DNA of 64,000 nt from Pseudomonadota bacterium (lineage in GTDB: Bacteria > Pseudomonadota > Gammaproteobacteria > Steroidobacterales > Steroidobacteraceae), in NCBI GenBank assembly GCA_016713725.1, contig JADJOO010000012.1:62001-126000 (forward strand), written 5' to 3'. Every line of letters starts with the position of its first letter. Within the stretch, counting starts at the first letter, position 1. Shown one piece after another: positions 45,214 to 54,164 of this stretch. Both the position numbers and the translations under genes were made by a program. The notes beneath the pieces were generated by a model. That model made no database searches, was not told where the DNA came from, and saw nothing but the letters and a program-made list of their open reading frames with translations.

Positions 45214-45355
45214 GGAGGGTACCGTCCATGGAGCGGACCTCGGCTCGATTGTCCGGCCGCGCCGACGCGGGCGAATCCGCGGTACTACCTAGCGGTGCGG
45301 CCGCGGAGCCACCCCGCTACACTGCCGCGTCCCGCAACGAGGCCCCGCGACCCGC

Positions 45356-45739
45356 ATGAAGAAGAAAGTCCTGAAGCTGCGCTACGACTGCGCGAAGTGT
45401 CCCGGCTACTGCTGCAGCTACGCGCGCATCGCCATCAAGGATTTCGACATCGAGCGGCTCGCCCGGCATTTCGGGATCAGCAAGGCCGCCGCCAGGCTGA
45501 AGTTCACTTACCGCTACCAGACGAAAGAACTCGACGAGCAGTTGCTGCGCCATCGCAAGGACCACGTGTTCAAGTCGACGTGCATGTTTTTCGACCAGGA
45601 ACAGCGCCGCTGTACCGTGTACGAAGCGCGACCGTCGGTCTGCCGCATTTATCCGGAAGACAGCACCTGCGGCTACTACGAATTCCTGAAGTTCGAGCGC
45701 ATCCAGCAGGGCGACGAGGAATTCATTCCGTCCGCCTGA
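45356..45739 (+). CDS. YkgJ family cysteine cluster protein
   Basis: A 127-residue protein with the YkgJ cysteine pattern: RYDCAKCPGYCCSYARI near the N-terminus, CMFFDQEQRRCTVYEARPSVCRIYP in the middle, and a further Cys in STCGYYEF. These cysteines probably bind a zinc ion or an iron-sulfur cluster. The family is widespread and uncharacterised. No membrane segments are visible. It is divergent from the ATPase gene across about 140 bp. Confidence 0.92.
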   Translation: MKKKVLKLRYDCAKCPGYCCSYARIAIKDFDIERLARHFGISKAAARLKFTYRYQTKELDEQLLRHRKDHVFKSTCMFFDQEQRRCTVYEARPSVCRIYPEDSTCGYYEFLKFERIQQGDEEFIPSA

Positions 45740-45748
45740 GGGCGCGCC

Positions 45749-46396
45749 TCAACGAAATCGATACCCGACGTTGACGCCGAGCGTCACCGGATCTGCGGCG
45801 ACCGGGCCGTACGACCCGCGCAGCAGGTTGGCACGCTGGTCCAGGTCGCACCAGCGGACGCCGGCATTCACGCTCGTCCGTGCATTCAAGGCGAACTCGG
45901 CGCCGATCTCTGCCGCCGGTCCGACGGCGGCGTGCCGGTTGCGGCGGGTCAACATCGATGGCCCAGGGGCACCTTCGTCGACATAGAACTGCGCATGATT
46001 GAGACCGGCACCCGCGTAGGCCTGCAATGCGCCCTGGCGCACCAGGGCGTACCGCAACGTGACGAGGTCCATGCCGTCCGGCCGATCTTCCTGCAATACG
46101 ACATAGGCAGAACCCGCCGCGCGTTCGGACAGATTCGACGCCCGTCCCTTGCTTTCATGATGCAACCAGTCCGGATTGTCCTCGCGCAGGTGTGTTCGCG
46201 CATCGTCCCACAGCGACCCGAGCAGTCCCACGCCTTCGCGCCACCAGGCGACTTCGGCAACCGGCGCCGCGGGTTGCACCACATCTGATCGCGCCACGCT
46301 GGTCTGCGGGTCGGCGCACGCGACAGCGGCCCAACCCAGCGCCAGCAGCGCCGTGGTGGCGATCGATCGCGGGTCGAGCCGAAGCAGTACGGTCAT
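45749..46396 (-). CDS. Putative outer-membrane beta-barrel protein
   Basis: A 215-residue protein with a signal peptide (residues 1-28, ending AVACA). A proline-rich, helical segment (40-85) follows, then alternating hydrophobic/polar strands typical of a small barrel (LVTLRYALVRQGALQAYAGAG, GPAAEIGAEFALNARTSVNAG), ending in VGYRFR. The terminal aromatic-containing strand is consistent with outer-membrane insertion. I do not recognise a named family; it is loosely OmpW/porin-like. It is convergent with the YkgJ gene, 10 bp apart. Confidence 0.65.
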   Translation of the reverse strand: MTVLLRLDPRSIATTALLALGWAAVACADPQTSVARSDVVQPAAPVAEVAWWREGVGLLGSLWDDARTHLREDNPDWLHHESKGRASNLSERAAGSAYVVLQEDRPDGMDLVTLRYALVRQGALQAYAGAGLNHAQFYVDEGAPGPSMLTRRNRHAAVGPAAEIGAEFALNARTSVNAGVRWCDLDQRANLLRGSYGPVAADPVTLGVNVGYRFR

Positions 46397-46472
46397 GCGT
46401 CCGGAAGGTACGCGACGCGAATGCCCGTGGCGGACTCGCGTTTGAGTTTTTTTGGGAACTGTGACCGGTCAC

Positions 46473-47300
46473 TCAGCGCTCGAGCCAGCGAAAGAGGTCA
46501 GCCGTCACCCTTTCACGCTCAGGCTCATTGAAGACCTCGTGGTAGAGGCCATCGTAGAGCTGCACGACGCAGTCGCGTGTTCCGAACGCCCGGTAGACCG
46601 GCTGGGTCGCCGCGAGCGGCACCAGCTTGTCAGCGGTGCCGTGCAGGACCAGCGTCGGCAGACGGAGGCCAGGCGCGCTTGCCGGAAACCCCCGCATCGC
46701 GCCAAGCAGTTCGACGAGCGTGCGGGCCGGAATCGCTTTGTGATGCACGAGCGGGTCAGCGACGTACCGCGCCACGACGGACGGATCGCGGCTCACGGCG
46801 TCGGCCGGCAGCACGAGCGCACCCATGCCTGGCGCGACGACCGACAGGAGCCGCACGAGCATCTCCTGCAATCTCGGCACGGTCTGGTCCGTTGCGAGCG
46901 CCGGGGCCGACAGTACCAGCCCGCGCAGCATGTGCTGCAGGCGCAGCGCGCTCGCGAATGCGACGGCGCCACCCATGCTGTGGCCCAGCATGATCACCGG
47001 CGCATCGGGATGCTCGCCGGCACAGCGTTCCGTGAACGCGCAGAAATCCGTGACGAGGTGCGCAAAGCGTTCAATGTTGGCGCGCCGACCGGGCGACCGG
47101 CCGTGCCCGCGATGATCGACGGCATACACGGCATATTCACGCTGGACCAGCTCTCGAGCCAGCGTCTCGTAGCGACCACCGTGCTCGGCGAGGCCGTGCG
47201 ACACCACGATGACAGCGCGCGGTGCGACCCGGGGCAGCCAGGCCTGGGCATACAGGTCGATGCCGCCGATGCCGGCGGCCGTAAATTCACGATGCTGCAT
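46473..47300 (-). CDS. Alpha/beta hydrolase, monoacylglycerol lipase-like
   Basis: A 275-residue protein with the alpha/beta hydrolase order. AVIVVSHGLAEHGGRYETLA carries the oxyanion HG, and VDHRGHGRSPG and MLGHSMGGAVAFASAL (nucleophile Ser) follow. The catalytic Asp is in LVLHGTADKLVP, and the His in LYDGLYHEVFNEPER. This is the serine aminopeptidase S33/monoglyceride lipase pattern. It probably hydrolyses monoacylglycerols or related esters in the cytoplasm; no signal peptide is present. The surface-adhesin-E-like gene is 60 bp upstream. Confidence 0.92.
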   Translation of the reverse strand: MQHREFTAAGIGGIDLYAQAWLPRVAPRAVIVVSHGLAEHGGRYETLARELVQREYAVYAVDHRGHGRSPGRRANIERFAHLVTDFCAFTERCAGEHPDAPVIMLGHSMGGAVAFASALRLQHMLRGLVLSAPALATDQTVPRLQEMLVRLLSVVAPGMGALVLPADAVSRDPSVVARYVADPLVHHKAIPARTLVELLGAMRGFPASAPGLRLPTLVLHGTADKLVPLAATQPVYRAFGTRDCVVQLYDGLYHEVFNEPERERVTADLFRWLER

Positions 47301-47360
47301 GCAACTTCAATCCCTGTCGCGGGCAGTGCGCGCCCGGGGCCACGGACCGCGGGCAATGCC

Positions 47361-47843
47361 CTATTTCGTCGAGGGCGGCAAGCCCGCCGGCACGTTCTTG
47401 CAGGCGTAGTCGACGATTTCTCCAAACACCGTGCCAGAGGGCGCGTCCATCCACTTCAGGTTCTTCTCGCCGATTTTTGTCTTCTGCACCGGGTCGCCCT
47501 GCAGATCGAGCTGTGAATAGGTGTCCATCGCGCGGTAGGCGACCCGCCGCTGTGCACAGTCGATGCGGTATTCGTTGCGTGCCGACAGGAAAGACTTGCC
47601 CTTCTTCGCCGACGGCTGCGGCTCGACGAAATTCTGCTTGGTCCGCACGATCACCCAGGATGCAGGTGAAACGCCGAGCGTCGCCGGATTCGCGAACACT
47701 TCGGTGCGGTCGGACTTGGCGATGGAAACCCAGTCCGCCGCACTGGTGACCGGAGACACGCTCCAGGCCGTCAAGGCGAAGAATGCCAGGGCCCATGCCT
47801 GCGTCCGGCCGGCCACGCGGGGAATCGAATGCTGTGTGCTCAT
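47361..47843 (-). CDS. Surface-adhesin E-like secreted protein
   Basis: A 160-residue protein with a signal peptide (about residues 1-35, ending TSAA) and one domain with the pattern of the surface-adhesin protein E family: DWVSIAKSDRTEVFANPATL, SWVIVRTKQNF, SARNEYRIDCAQRRVAYRAM, and a late Cys in VDYACKNV, probably disulfide-bonded to the first. The family is named from Haemophilus protein E but is mostly uncharacterised. The product is periplasmic or secreted. Downstream, 60 bp away, is the hydrolase gene. Confidence 0.8.
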   Translation of the reverse strand: MSTQHSIPRVAGRTQAWALAFFALTAWSVSPVTSAADWVSIAKSDRTEVFANPATLGVSPASWVIVRTKQNFVEPQPSAKKGKSFLSARNEYRIDCAQRRVAYRAMDTYSQLDLQGDPVQKTKIGEKNLKWMDAPSGTVFGEIVDYACKNVPAGLPPSTK

Positions 47844-47936
47844 GGGTTGTTCCTCAGTACCTTGTAATCGTCAGTTCGATGCAGGCGAATTCGTCCGCAC
47901 CTGGCGGACCGCGTTTGATCAGCGGGCCGCAGCGGC

Positions 47937-48880
47937 TCAGCGCGAAAAGAGCAAGGTGCGCGGCGGCTCGTCGTCCTGCGGTGCGACCAGCAGCAACCGA
48001 CCCGCCTGGAATGCGTACGAGGTCGTTGCGCGCACCCGGTCGAGAAAGGCTGCTTCGATCTCGTTCGCGGCGGCATCGCATGCCTTCCGCGTCACGGCGA
48101 GTTCGCCTATCGTCACGTTGCCCGGCGCCGATTCCGTGACGGGCCCGGTGTAGCGATTGCAGCCCGAGAAACCCGCCGCCTTGCCATATTGCACCAGCGT
48201 GGTCGGTGGCACGACGCCCGCTGGCAGCGGGCGTCCATCCATTTCCACGAGCATCCAGTCCGTTGCGGCCAGCAGGTTGATCGAGAGCCCCCCGACGACA
48301 TCGCTCGCGAGCAGCTGCAGCTTGCCGTCTTTCCAGCCGACGGCCTTGCGCGCCAGGTGGGTTGGACAGCAGGACGGATCGCCGGGGCCGCTCTCGACCA
48401 CGTCGAGCAGCACCTTGCCCGGTTCGTGCCAGAGCCGGAAGAGTTGCACCGGTCACCCAGCGGCACGGCTCCCAGCGTGGCCGCCTTGCCGTCCCGCACG
48501 CTGAACACGCCGAGATGCGAGTACGTGCCGGTGCCGCCTTCGCCAGAGGTGAGCAACGCGACGCCTTCCTCGGGCGGGACGCCGTCGATGTCGACGAACT
48601 CGATCGTCGAGTCCCAGAGCTTGAGCGTCGGCTTCGACGCCGCGCCCGCCCCCGCTGGCGACCCTTCATAGAGACCCGCGGTCAACGTGACAGGAGCGCC
48701 GAACACTCCGGTCACCGTCGCGCCCAGCAACTGCTCGCGCGTCGGTGCCAAGGGCTTCGCCGTCTGCATGATCGCCGGCGCGGCGGGCTCTTGCTTGGCG
48801 CACCCGCCCAGTGCGGCCAGGGCCAGACCCATGATCACGGCGCTCGACGCCGCCCTCGATCGCTCGTTACTGTGTGTCAT
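47937..48880 (-). pseudogene. META-domain lipoprotein, one frameshift
   Basis: From ATG 48880 (MTHSNERSRAASSAVIMGLA), a lipoprotein signal ends in LGGC. The next 120 residues (TLKLWDSTIEFVDIDGVPPE, LGVFSVRDGKAATLG) read in one frame. Near 48449 one base is missing, and the rest follows in another frame: QLFRLWHEPGKVLLDVVESG, then a META domain (DWMLVEMDGRPLPAGVVPPT, FSGCNRYTGPV). META domains occur in HslJ-like lipoproteins linked to envelope stress or resistance phenotypes; the function here is unknown. Adding one G to the CGG at the break gives about 314 residues. Confidence 0.8.
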
Positions 48881-48938
48881 ATCCACCGATGGTGCCGCTG
48901 CCCCGGGTCCACGTAAAGCCCGCTCTGCGCGGGCGCTG

Positions 48939-49664
48939 TCAGCGGCGGCGTCCCAGCCAGCGTTGGGCTACCTCCGCGTCGCGCAAGTCGGCCGCAGTCT
49001 CGATGCCGAACCGGGGCGCAGCTTCGAGCACGATCATCAGCAACTGGGCGCTTGCGTACGCATCCGCAATCGCGTGATGACGGCCGATCGGCGGCAAGCC
49101 GAAGTGGGTTACCCAGTCATCCAGCGTGTCGTTCTCCGTCGCGGGAAACAGCGCCGGCAGGACCATTGCCAGGTCGATGAAACGCGGCCACGCGCGAAAT
49201 CCCAGCAGGCTGCGGACCTCGCGCCCGAACACCGTCGCGTCGAATTCGGCGCGAAACGCCACGACACGCGATTCCGCGATGAACTCGAGGCACGCGACCA
49301 GGCCCTCGACTGGATCCATGCCGGACAGTTGCTGCTGGCCGCCGATCTGGTGGATCAGGATGTTGTCCACTGCGCTCGAGTGATCCTGCCGCAACAGCGC
49401 TTCGAACGCATCGTCGTGACGAACGGTGCGCTCCGTGACCGCCACGGCACCGATGGAGATGATGCGGTCCTCGAACATGAGTGGTCCGGTCGTCTCGAGG
49501 TCGAGCACGACGAAGCGCGCCAGCGCGAGCGGCTGCGCCAGTCCCGGACGCTCGAGAAATCCCCTCCGAACGCGAGCCAGCCTTGCTTGCACGGGTGGCG
49601 CAAGGCTGCGCCGGACCTTGCGGGCCCGCCACGCCTCCGCCGGGGACAGCGGCCAGGTGATCAT
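48939..49664 (-). CDS. 3'-5' exonuclease, DnaQ-like (DEDDh)
   Basis: A 241-residue protein from ATG 49664, eight bases after the DUF294 stop. The Exo I motif is FVVLDLETTG (Asp55, Glu57), and later motifs include VVAFRAEFDATVF and IGRHHAIADAYASAQ (His and Asp of Exo III). About 45 residues of basic helix precede the nuclease. It resembles epsilon-like exonucleases that in many Gammaproteobacteria follow a DUF294 signalling gene and an acetate-type symporter, as here. A standalone exonuclease on DNA or RNA is likely; the substrate is unknown. Confidence 0.88.
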   Translation of the reverse strand: MITWPLSPAEAWRARKVRRSLAPPVQARLARVRRGFLERPGLAQPLALARFVVLDLETTGPLMFEDRIISIGAVAVTERTVRHDDAFEALLRQDHSSAVDNILIHQIGGQQQLSGMDPVEGLVACLEFIAESRVVAFRAEFDATVFGREVRSLLGFRAWPRFIDLAMVLPALFPATENDTLDDWVTHFGLPPIGRHHAIADAYASAQLLMIVLEAAPRFGIETAADLRDAEVAQRWLGRRR

Positions 49665-49671
49665 CGCGGGC

Positions 49672-51589
49672 TCAGTGGCCCACGGCCTGGTCGAGGTGCG
49701 TCTGCAGTGCGCGTGCCTGGCGAAATGCCTCGCGCAGCATGCGCTGGTCGATCTCGTTGAGCTCGTAGGGGTCAAGGCGGTTCACCGCCTGTCGCGGCCG
49801 CTGCGCGCGACCGTCCGGATCGGTCGCTGGATGCTCGAGGCCGCCACGCTGCGCGCGCAGGCGAAGCAACTGCAGGAAATGGTAGGCATCGACCGACGCC
49901 GTGATTTCGCGCTCATCACGGTTGAGCCGACGACCCGCCGCGCGGATCCGCTGCGCAGTGTTGGTGTCGCCGATGCCGAGCGCGAGCGCAAATGCCCGCG
50001 CTGCGTCGACGAAGATGCGGGTGCCGTGGGTCTTGAGGTCGATGGTTCCAGCGAACTCGCCTTCGTCCGTGCGGAACGTCCGGATCCATCCGAGCGGCGG
50101 CTCCGCCTGCAGCGCGTTCGCGACGAGCATGCGCAGAAACAGCTTGTTCTCGCTGCCCGTGGCATCGAGCCAGCCACGCAGCCTTTCGGCGAGCGTGAGA
50201 TCGCCGGCCAACGGACGGAAGTCGAAGAAAATATTGGCTGCTAACAGTGCTTCCGGCGTCGGCTCGCGCATCCAACCCGCAAAGCGCCCGCGCCACTCAT
50301 CGACAGTCAGGCAGCAATCGGGGTTGCTGGCCATGATGTTGCCGGTGCAGAGCGGGAAACCCAGTTCGGCCAGGCGTTCGTTTGCTTCACTGGCAAAACA
50401 GCAGCAGCTGCTCGCGCGCTACAGCAACTTTGCGCTCGTCGCACTCGAAGACGATCGCGTTGTCCTGGTCGGTCGCGACCGTCTGTTCGCGACGGCCTTC
50501 GCTGCCGACGGCGAGCCAGCACCACGCCACATCGTCCAGCTGGAACTTCGGCAGCAGCAATTCGAACAGTCGCTGCGTGAGCGAATCGTTGAGCGCGGTG
50601 ATGGTGTGCGTGAGTGGCTCGGCGGCCGCGCCTTGCGCGACGAGGTTGTCCGTCAGCGCTGCAATGTCGGCCACGATGCGCTGCAACGCCGCGACGTCGC
50701 GCGCCTGCCGCACAGCCTGGGTGATGCCGCGCATCGTCACGCGCTGCAGGCCGAAGAGGTCCCGCTCCGTGACGATGCCCGCCAGCTCACCGTCGCGCAC
50801 CACGAGCAACTGGTGAAACCCGCGGCTGGCCATCAACGCCAGTCCTTCCTGCGCGCTGCTCAATTCGTCAAGCATCGCAGGCCTCGTGGTCATCACCTGT
50901 TGCACGTTGGTCGTCAGCGAGACTCCGCGCAGCACGACGCGATCCATCAGATCGAGCAGCGTGAAGATACCGAGCGGACGACGTTGGCTGTCGACGACGG
51001 CGATCATGCGCACGCCCTCCTCGCTCATGCGCTCCAGCGCCTCGCGCACCGTCGCCTCGGCGGTGCAGTACACGGGTTCGCGTCGCACGAGCGCCTTGAG
51101 CGGCTCGAGCAGTGTCTGCTGCTCAGTCGCGCGCTGGGAAAAATGGTTGCGCAACTGGCCCAGGGAATGCTGGACCAGCGTGGCCAGCGCTTCGGTACAG
51201 AACTGCGCGAACTCGGGTGAGCGCTCACGGAGCGCATCGAAACCGGCCCGCGGCAGCAGCAGCGAAAAGACGTCCTCGGTGGCCTCGAACGTGCGCGTGC
51301 CCGCCGCGCCGGCCGAGAGCGCCGCGACCGGAAAGCATTCGCCGACCCCGCGCACTTCGTCGTCGACGGCTGCATTCGGGTTGCGCACACGCACGTGTCC
51401 GCGCTGAATGATGTGGAGGTGCTCGGCGATGCCGCTCGCAGGATCGACGATCGTGCTGCCCACCGGGAAGTAGCCCAGTCGCGCCTGCGCCGCGATGAAC
51501 TCGAGATCGCGCCGCGCCATTCGGGAGAACGGCAGGTGGGCCTTTAGAAAGCTTATCGTCGATTCGACGATCAGGGGCGGGGTGGACAC
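49672..51589 (-). pseudogene. cNMP-binding/CBS/DUF294 nucleotidyltransferase-like protein, one frameshift
   Basis: From GTG 51589 the domains are a cyclic-nucleotide-binding-like domain (about 20-140), a CBS pair (about 155-290; MIAVVDSQRRPLGIFTLLDL, QLLVVRDGELAGIVTERDL), then the DUF294 nucleotidyltransferase motif VGSEGRREQTVATDQDNAIV (about 370-390). An extra A in the AAAA at 50395-50398 ends this frame. The C-terminal DUF294 domain continues in the next frame (ASEANERLAELGFPLCTGNI to LDQAVGH, stop at 49672). Joined, the length is about 638 residues, normal for this GlnD-related family. It probably senses nucleotides and controls the symporter encoded upstream. Confidence 0.87.
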
Positions 51590-51596
51590 GGGAAGT

Positions 51597-51784
51597 GGGG
51601 GAAGGGGTTAGGGGTTAGGGGTTAGGCGATAGTCGGAATTGTAGCCCGACCATTTGTGCCAACCGATGACGGTGCGGCCCTGCGATCGCCACCACGGCCG
51701 CCCGATGGAATGAGGAAACGAGGGTAAGCGTCTTCCCCGCGCAAAGCGCGTCCGACTAACCCCTATCCCCTATCCCCTATCCCC
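51597..51784. repeat. Facing arrays of 7-bp G-tract repeats (possible G-quadruplexes)
   Basis: Between the symporter and DUF294 genes, G4-5 runs on the plus strand at 51597, 51604, 51611 and 51618 repeat every 7 bp (unit GGGGTTA). C4 runs at 51760, 51767, 51774 and 51781 repeat with unit CCCCTAT. The two arrays are imperfect inverted repeats around a core of about 130 bp. Each has four G-tracts with short loops on one strand, meeting the usual G-quadruplex pattern. The outer portions also share TAGTCGG/CCGACTA. No gene lies inside. Confidence 0.8.
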
Positions 51785-51835
51785 TTAGTTCGTCGCAACC
51801 TCCCTCGCCAGGCGGCGAGGGAGACGCGACGAGCA

Positions 51836-53746
51836 TCAGTGCGCCGACGCTTTCGACGCCAGGATACCGGTGTTCTGGCGCGCGTAGACCTCCGGCCAGA
51901 GTTCCTCCGAGCGCCGGTCCCGGAACAACAGTGAACCGAGCAGGACGGCCAGGAACCCGAGTGGGATCGAAATGATGCCGGGATTCTTGAGCGTGAACAG
52001 CGGCTGCTCGAGGCCGAGGAACGACCGCTCCCTGCCCGCGACCTTGGCCACGTCGTCCTTCGCCTTGGCGACGGCCTTGTCGAGCGCGGTGAGGTTGATT
52101 CTCGCCTGGCTGGCGGCCTCGGCATCGGTCGAGAGCAAAGCCTGTTCGATCGCGGACCGTTTGGCCGCCTCGCCGTCGAACACCTTCTGCGACGCGGCAC
52201 GCACGGCTTTCGGGTAGGTGACGTTCGGCGAGACCAGCGTCAGGCCGACCGCCACTACCGTGCCGATGATCATGCCGGCGACGATGCCGCCCGTGCTGCA
52301 TCGCTTCCAGTAAAGCGTGAGCAGCACGCAGGGAAAGTTGGCCGACGCGGCGACGGCGAAGGCGAGCGCCACGAGGTGGGCGACGTTCTGGCCCTTGGCC
52401 GCGATGCCGATCGTGATTGCCATCGCGCCAACGATGACCGTGGCGACGCGCGCCGCCCGGACCTGCTGCTGCGGCGGCACGGTATCCCCGCCGTGATACA
52501 CGCCCACGTACAGGTCGTGCGCGATCGCCGAAGCCGCTGCGAGAACGAGCCCCGCCACGACCGCGACGATCGTGGCAAAGGCCACCGCCGACACGAACGC
52601 CAGCATGAAGTTGCCCAGGAACGAGTCGGCGCCGCCGCCGAGGTATTGCGCGAGCAGCGGCGCTGCCATGTTGCCGCCGGCATCGACCGACGCGATGGCC
52701 GCGGGGCCGACGAACTTGGCTGCACCGAAGCCGAGGAACAGCGTCAGGATGTAGAAGCCGCCAATGATCGCCATCGCCCACACGACCGACTTGCGCGCCT
52801 GCTGCGCAGTCGGCACGGTAAAAAACCGCATCAGGATGTGCGGCAGGCCCGCCGTGCCGAAGACGAGCGCCATGCCGAGCGAGATCTGGTCGATCGGCGC
52901 CTTGAAGTAAAGCCCGGGCTCGAGGAAGCGCTGGCCGAGTTCGGCCGCGGTCATCGTCTTGGCTGGATCGCCGATCAGCGTTGCCACCCTCGCCTGCACC
53001 TTCGGATCGGCCACGACGTCCTGCAGGAACCCGGGCAGCGAGAAGCCGTACGGCAACCACACCAGGATGACCAGCACCAGCGACGCGATCACGAGCAGGA
53101 TGGCCTTGATGATCTGCACCCAGGTTGTGGCGACCATGCCGCCGAACAGCACGTAGGCAAGCATCAGCACACCGACCGCAATGACTGAAATTTCATAGTC
53201 GATGCCGATCAGCGTCTTCACCAGCACGCCGCCGCCTACCATCTGCGCCGTCAGGTAGAACGTCGAGACGGTGATGACCGACAGTGCGCCGACGATGCGC
53301 ATGGCCTTCGGGTTGTTGCGGTACGCGAGGATGTCGGAGAGCGTGTAGCGGCCGATGTTGCGGCACGGCTCGGCGATCACCAGCAGCACCGTGATGTAGG
53401 CCACGAGCCAGCCGACCGAGTACATGAACCCGTCGTAGCCGTACTGGGAGATGAGCCCGGCAATGCCGAGGAAGGACGCGGCCGAAAGGTAGTCGCCCGC
53501 GATCGCCCAGCCGTTCTGCATGCCGGTGACGCCACCGCCCGCCGTGTAGAAGTCGGACGCCGACTTCACGCGCTTCGAGGCGACGTACGTGACGTACATC
53601 GTGAGCGCGATGATGGCCGCGAACACCGTGAAGGTGATCCAGCGGTATTCCTGCGTGACTGCGCCCTGCGCGTAGGCCGTCATGCACACAAGCGGCAGCA
53701 GGCCGACGAGTCCCCATGCCAGCGCCTTGCGGTTCTGGAGGTTCAT
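51836..53746 (-). CDS. Sodium/solute symporter, VC_2705 family (acetate-type)
   Basis: A 636-residue protein from ATG 53746, overlapping the DUF485 stop by four bases (ATGA). Thirteen or so membrane helices are visible. SSS-family features include FYTAGGGVTGMQNGWAIAGDYLSAASFLG (split at FYTAGGGV and YLSAASFLG), RYTLSDILAYR, and a late YWKRCSTGGIVAGMIIG. A charged insert (about residues 540-590, DEGEAAKRS-like and AKAKDDVAKVAG) before the last helix is typical of the VC_2705 subgroup. Relatives import acetate, pyruvate or other short monocarboxylates with Na+. The partners DUF485 (upstream) and DUF294 (downstream) form a conserved operon. Confidence 0.92.
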   Translation of the reverse strand: MNLQNRKALAWGLVGLLPLVCMTAYAQGAVTQEYRWITFTVFAAIIALTMYVTYVASKRVKSASDFYTAGGGVTGMQNGWAIAGDYLSAASFLGIAGLISQYGYDGFMYSVGWLVAYITVLLVIAEPCRNIGRYTLSDILAYRNNPKAMRIVGALSVITVSTFYLTAQMVGGGVLVKTLIGIDYEISVIAVGVLMLAYVLFGGMVATTWVQIIKAILLVIASLVLVILVWLPYGFSLPGFLQDVVADPKVQARVATLIGDPAKTMTAAELGQRFLEPGLYFKAPIDQISLGMALVFGTAGLPHILMRFFTVPTAQQARKSVVWAMAIIGGFYILTLFLGFGAAKFVGPAAIASVDAGGNMAAPLLAQYLGGGADSFLGNFMLAFVSAVAFATIVAVVAGLVLAAASAIAHDLYVGVYHGGDTVPPQQQVRAARVATVIVGAMAITIGIAAKGQNVAHLVALAFAVAASANFPCVLLTLYWKRCSTGGIVAGMIIGTVVAVGLTLVSPNVTYPKAVRAASQKVFDGEAAKRSAIEQALLSTDAEAASQARINLTALDKAVAKAKDDVAKVAGRERSFLGLEQPLFTLKNPGIISIPLGFLAVLLGSLLFRDRRSEELWPEVYARQNTGILASKASAH

Positions 53747-54072
53747 GTCGCCACCTTCCCTTTCTCGTAGTCCGCGGCGATCTCGCGAGCGAGACGATCG
53801 AATTCGGACCCCGCCCGGCGCGAGTAGTAGAAGGCGACCCCCCAGGCGACGATGAACTGGAGCAGTGCGAACACCAGCCCGAAGTTGACGACACCCCAGA
53901 TCTTGATCTTGTACAGGTCCTGGAAATAGGCGGCGCCGATCGGCAACAGGAAGTAAAAGATCACCGAGAAGATCATGAGGCCCGTCAGGAAGCCCTGCTT
54001 CTTGCGGTGCAGCGCCTGGAAGCGCGGGTCGTTGATGACGGCGTTCCAGTCGATCGTCGGCGGTGCGGCCAT
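53743..54072 (-). CDS. DUF485-like small membrane protein, symporter partner
   Basis: A 109-residue protein from ATG 54072 with a strong ribosome-binding site (GGGGGAGAG). Two transmembrane helices (about residues 30-52, LMIFSVIFYFLLPIGAAYF, and 63-86, VNFGLVFALLQFIVAWGVAF) and a charged C-terminus are visible. DUF485/DUF4212 proteins are encoded directly before acetate-type symporters and are thought to assist them. The stop overlaps the symporter start by four bases, so expression is coupled. The N-terminal DWNAVINDPRFQALHRKKQG is characteristic. Confidence 0.9.
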   Translation of the reverse strand: MAAPPTIDWNAVINDPRFQALHRKKQGFLTGLMIFSVIFYFLLPIGAAYFQDLYKIKIWGVVNFGLVFALLQFIVAWGVAFYYSRRAGSEFDRLAREIAADYEKGKVAT

Positions 54073-54164
54073 GAAGCTCTCCCCCTGTTCGATGGGCACT
54101 GGCAGGCAATCTAACAAGGACGACCCGCGGCGGAACTGAGACATTGGTCTAATATGGCGAGTCC

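Noticed and set aside
51597..51784. Telomere-like repeats suggesting a replicon end
   Set aside because: Genes continue normally on both sides in one operon, and the arrays are only four units long.
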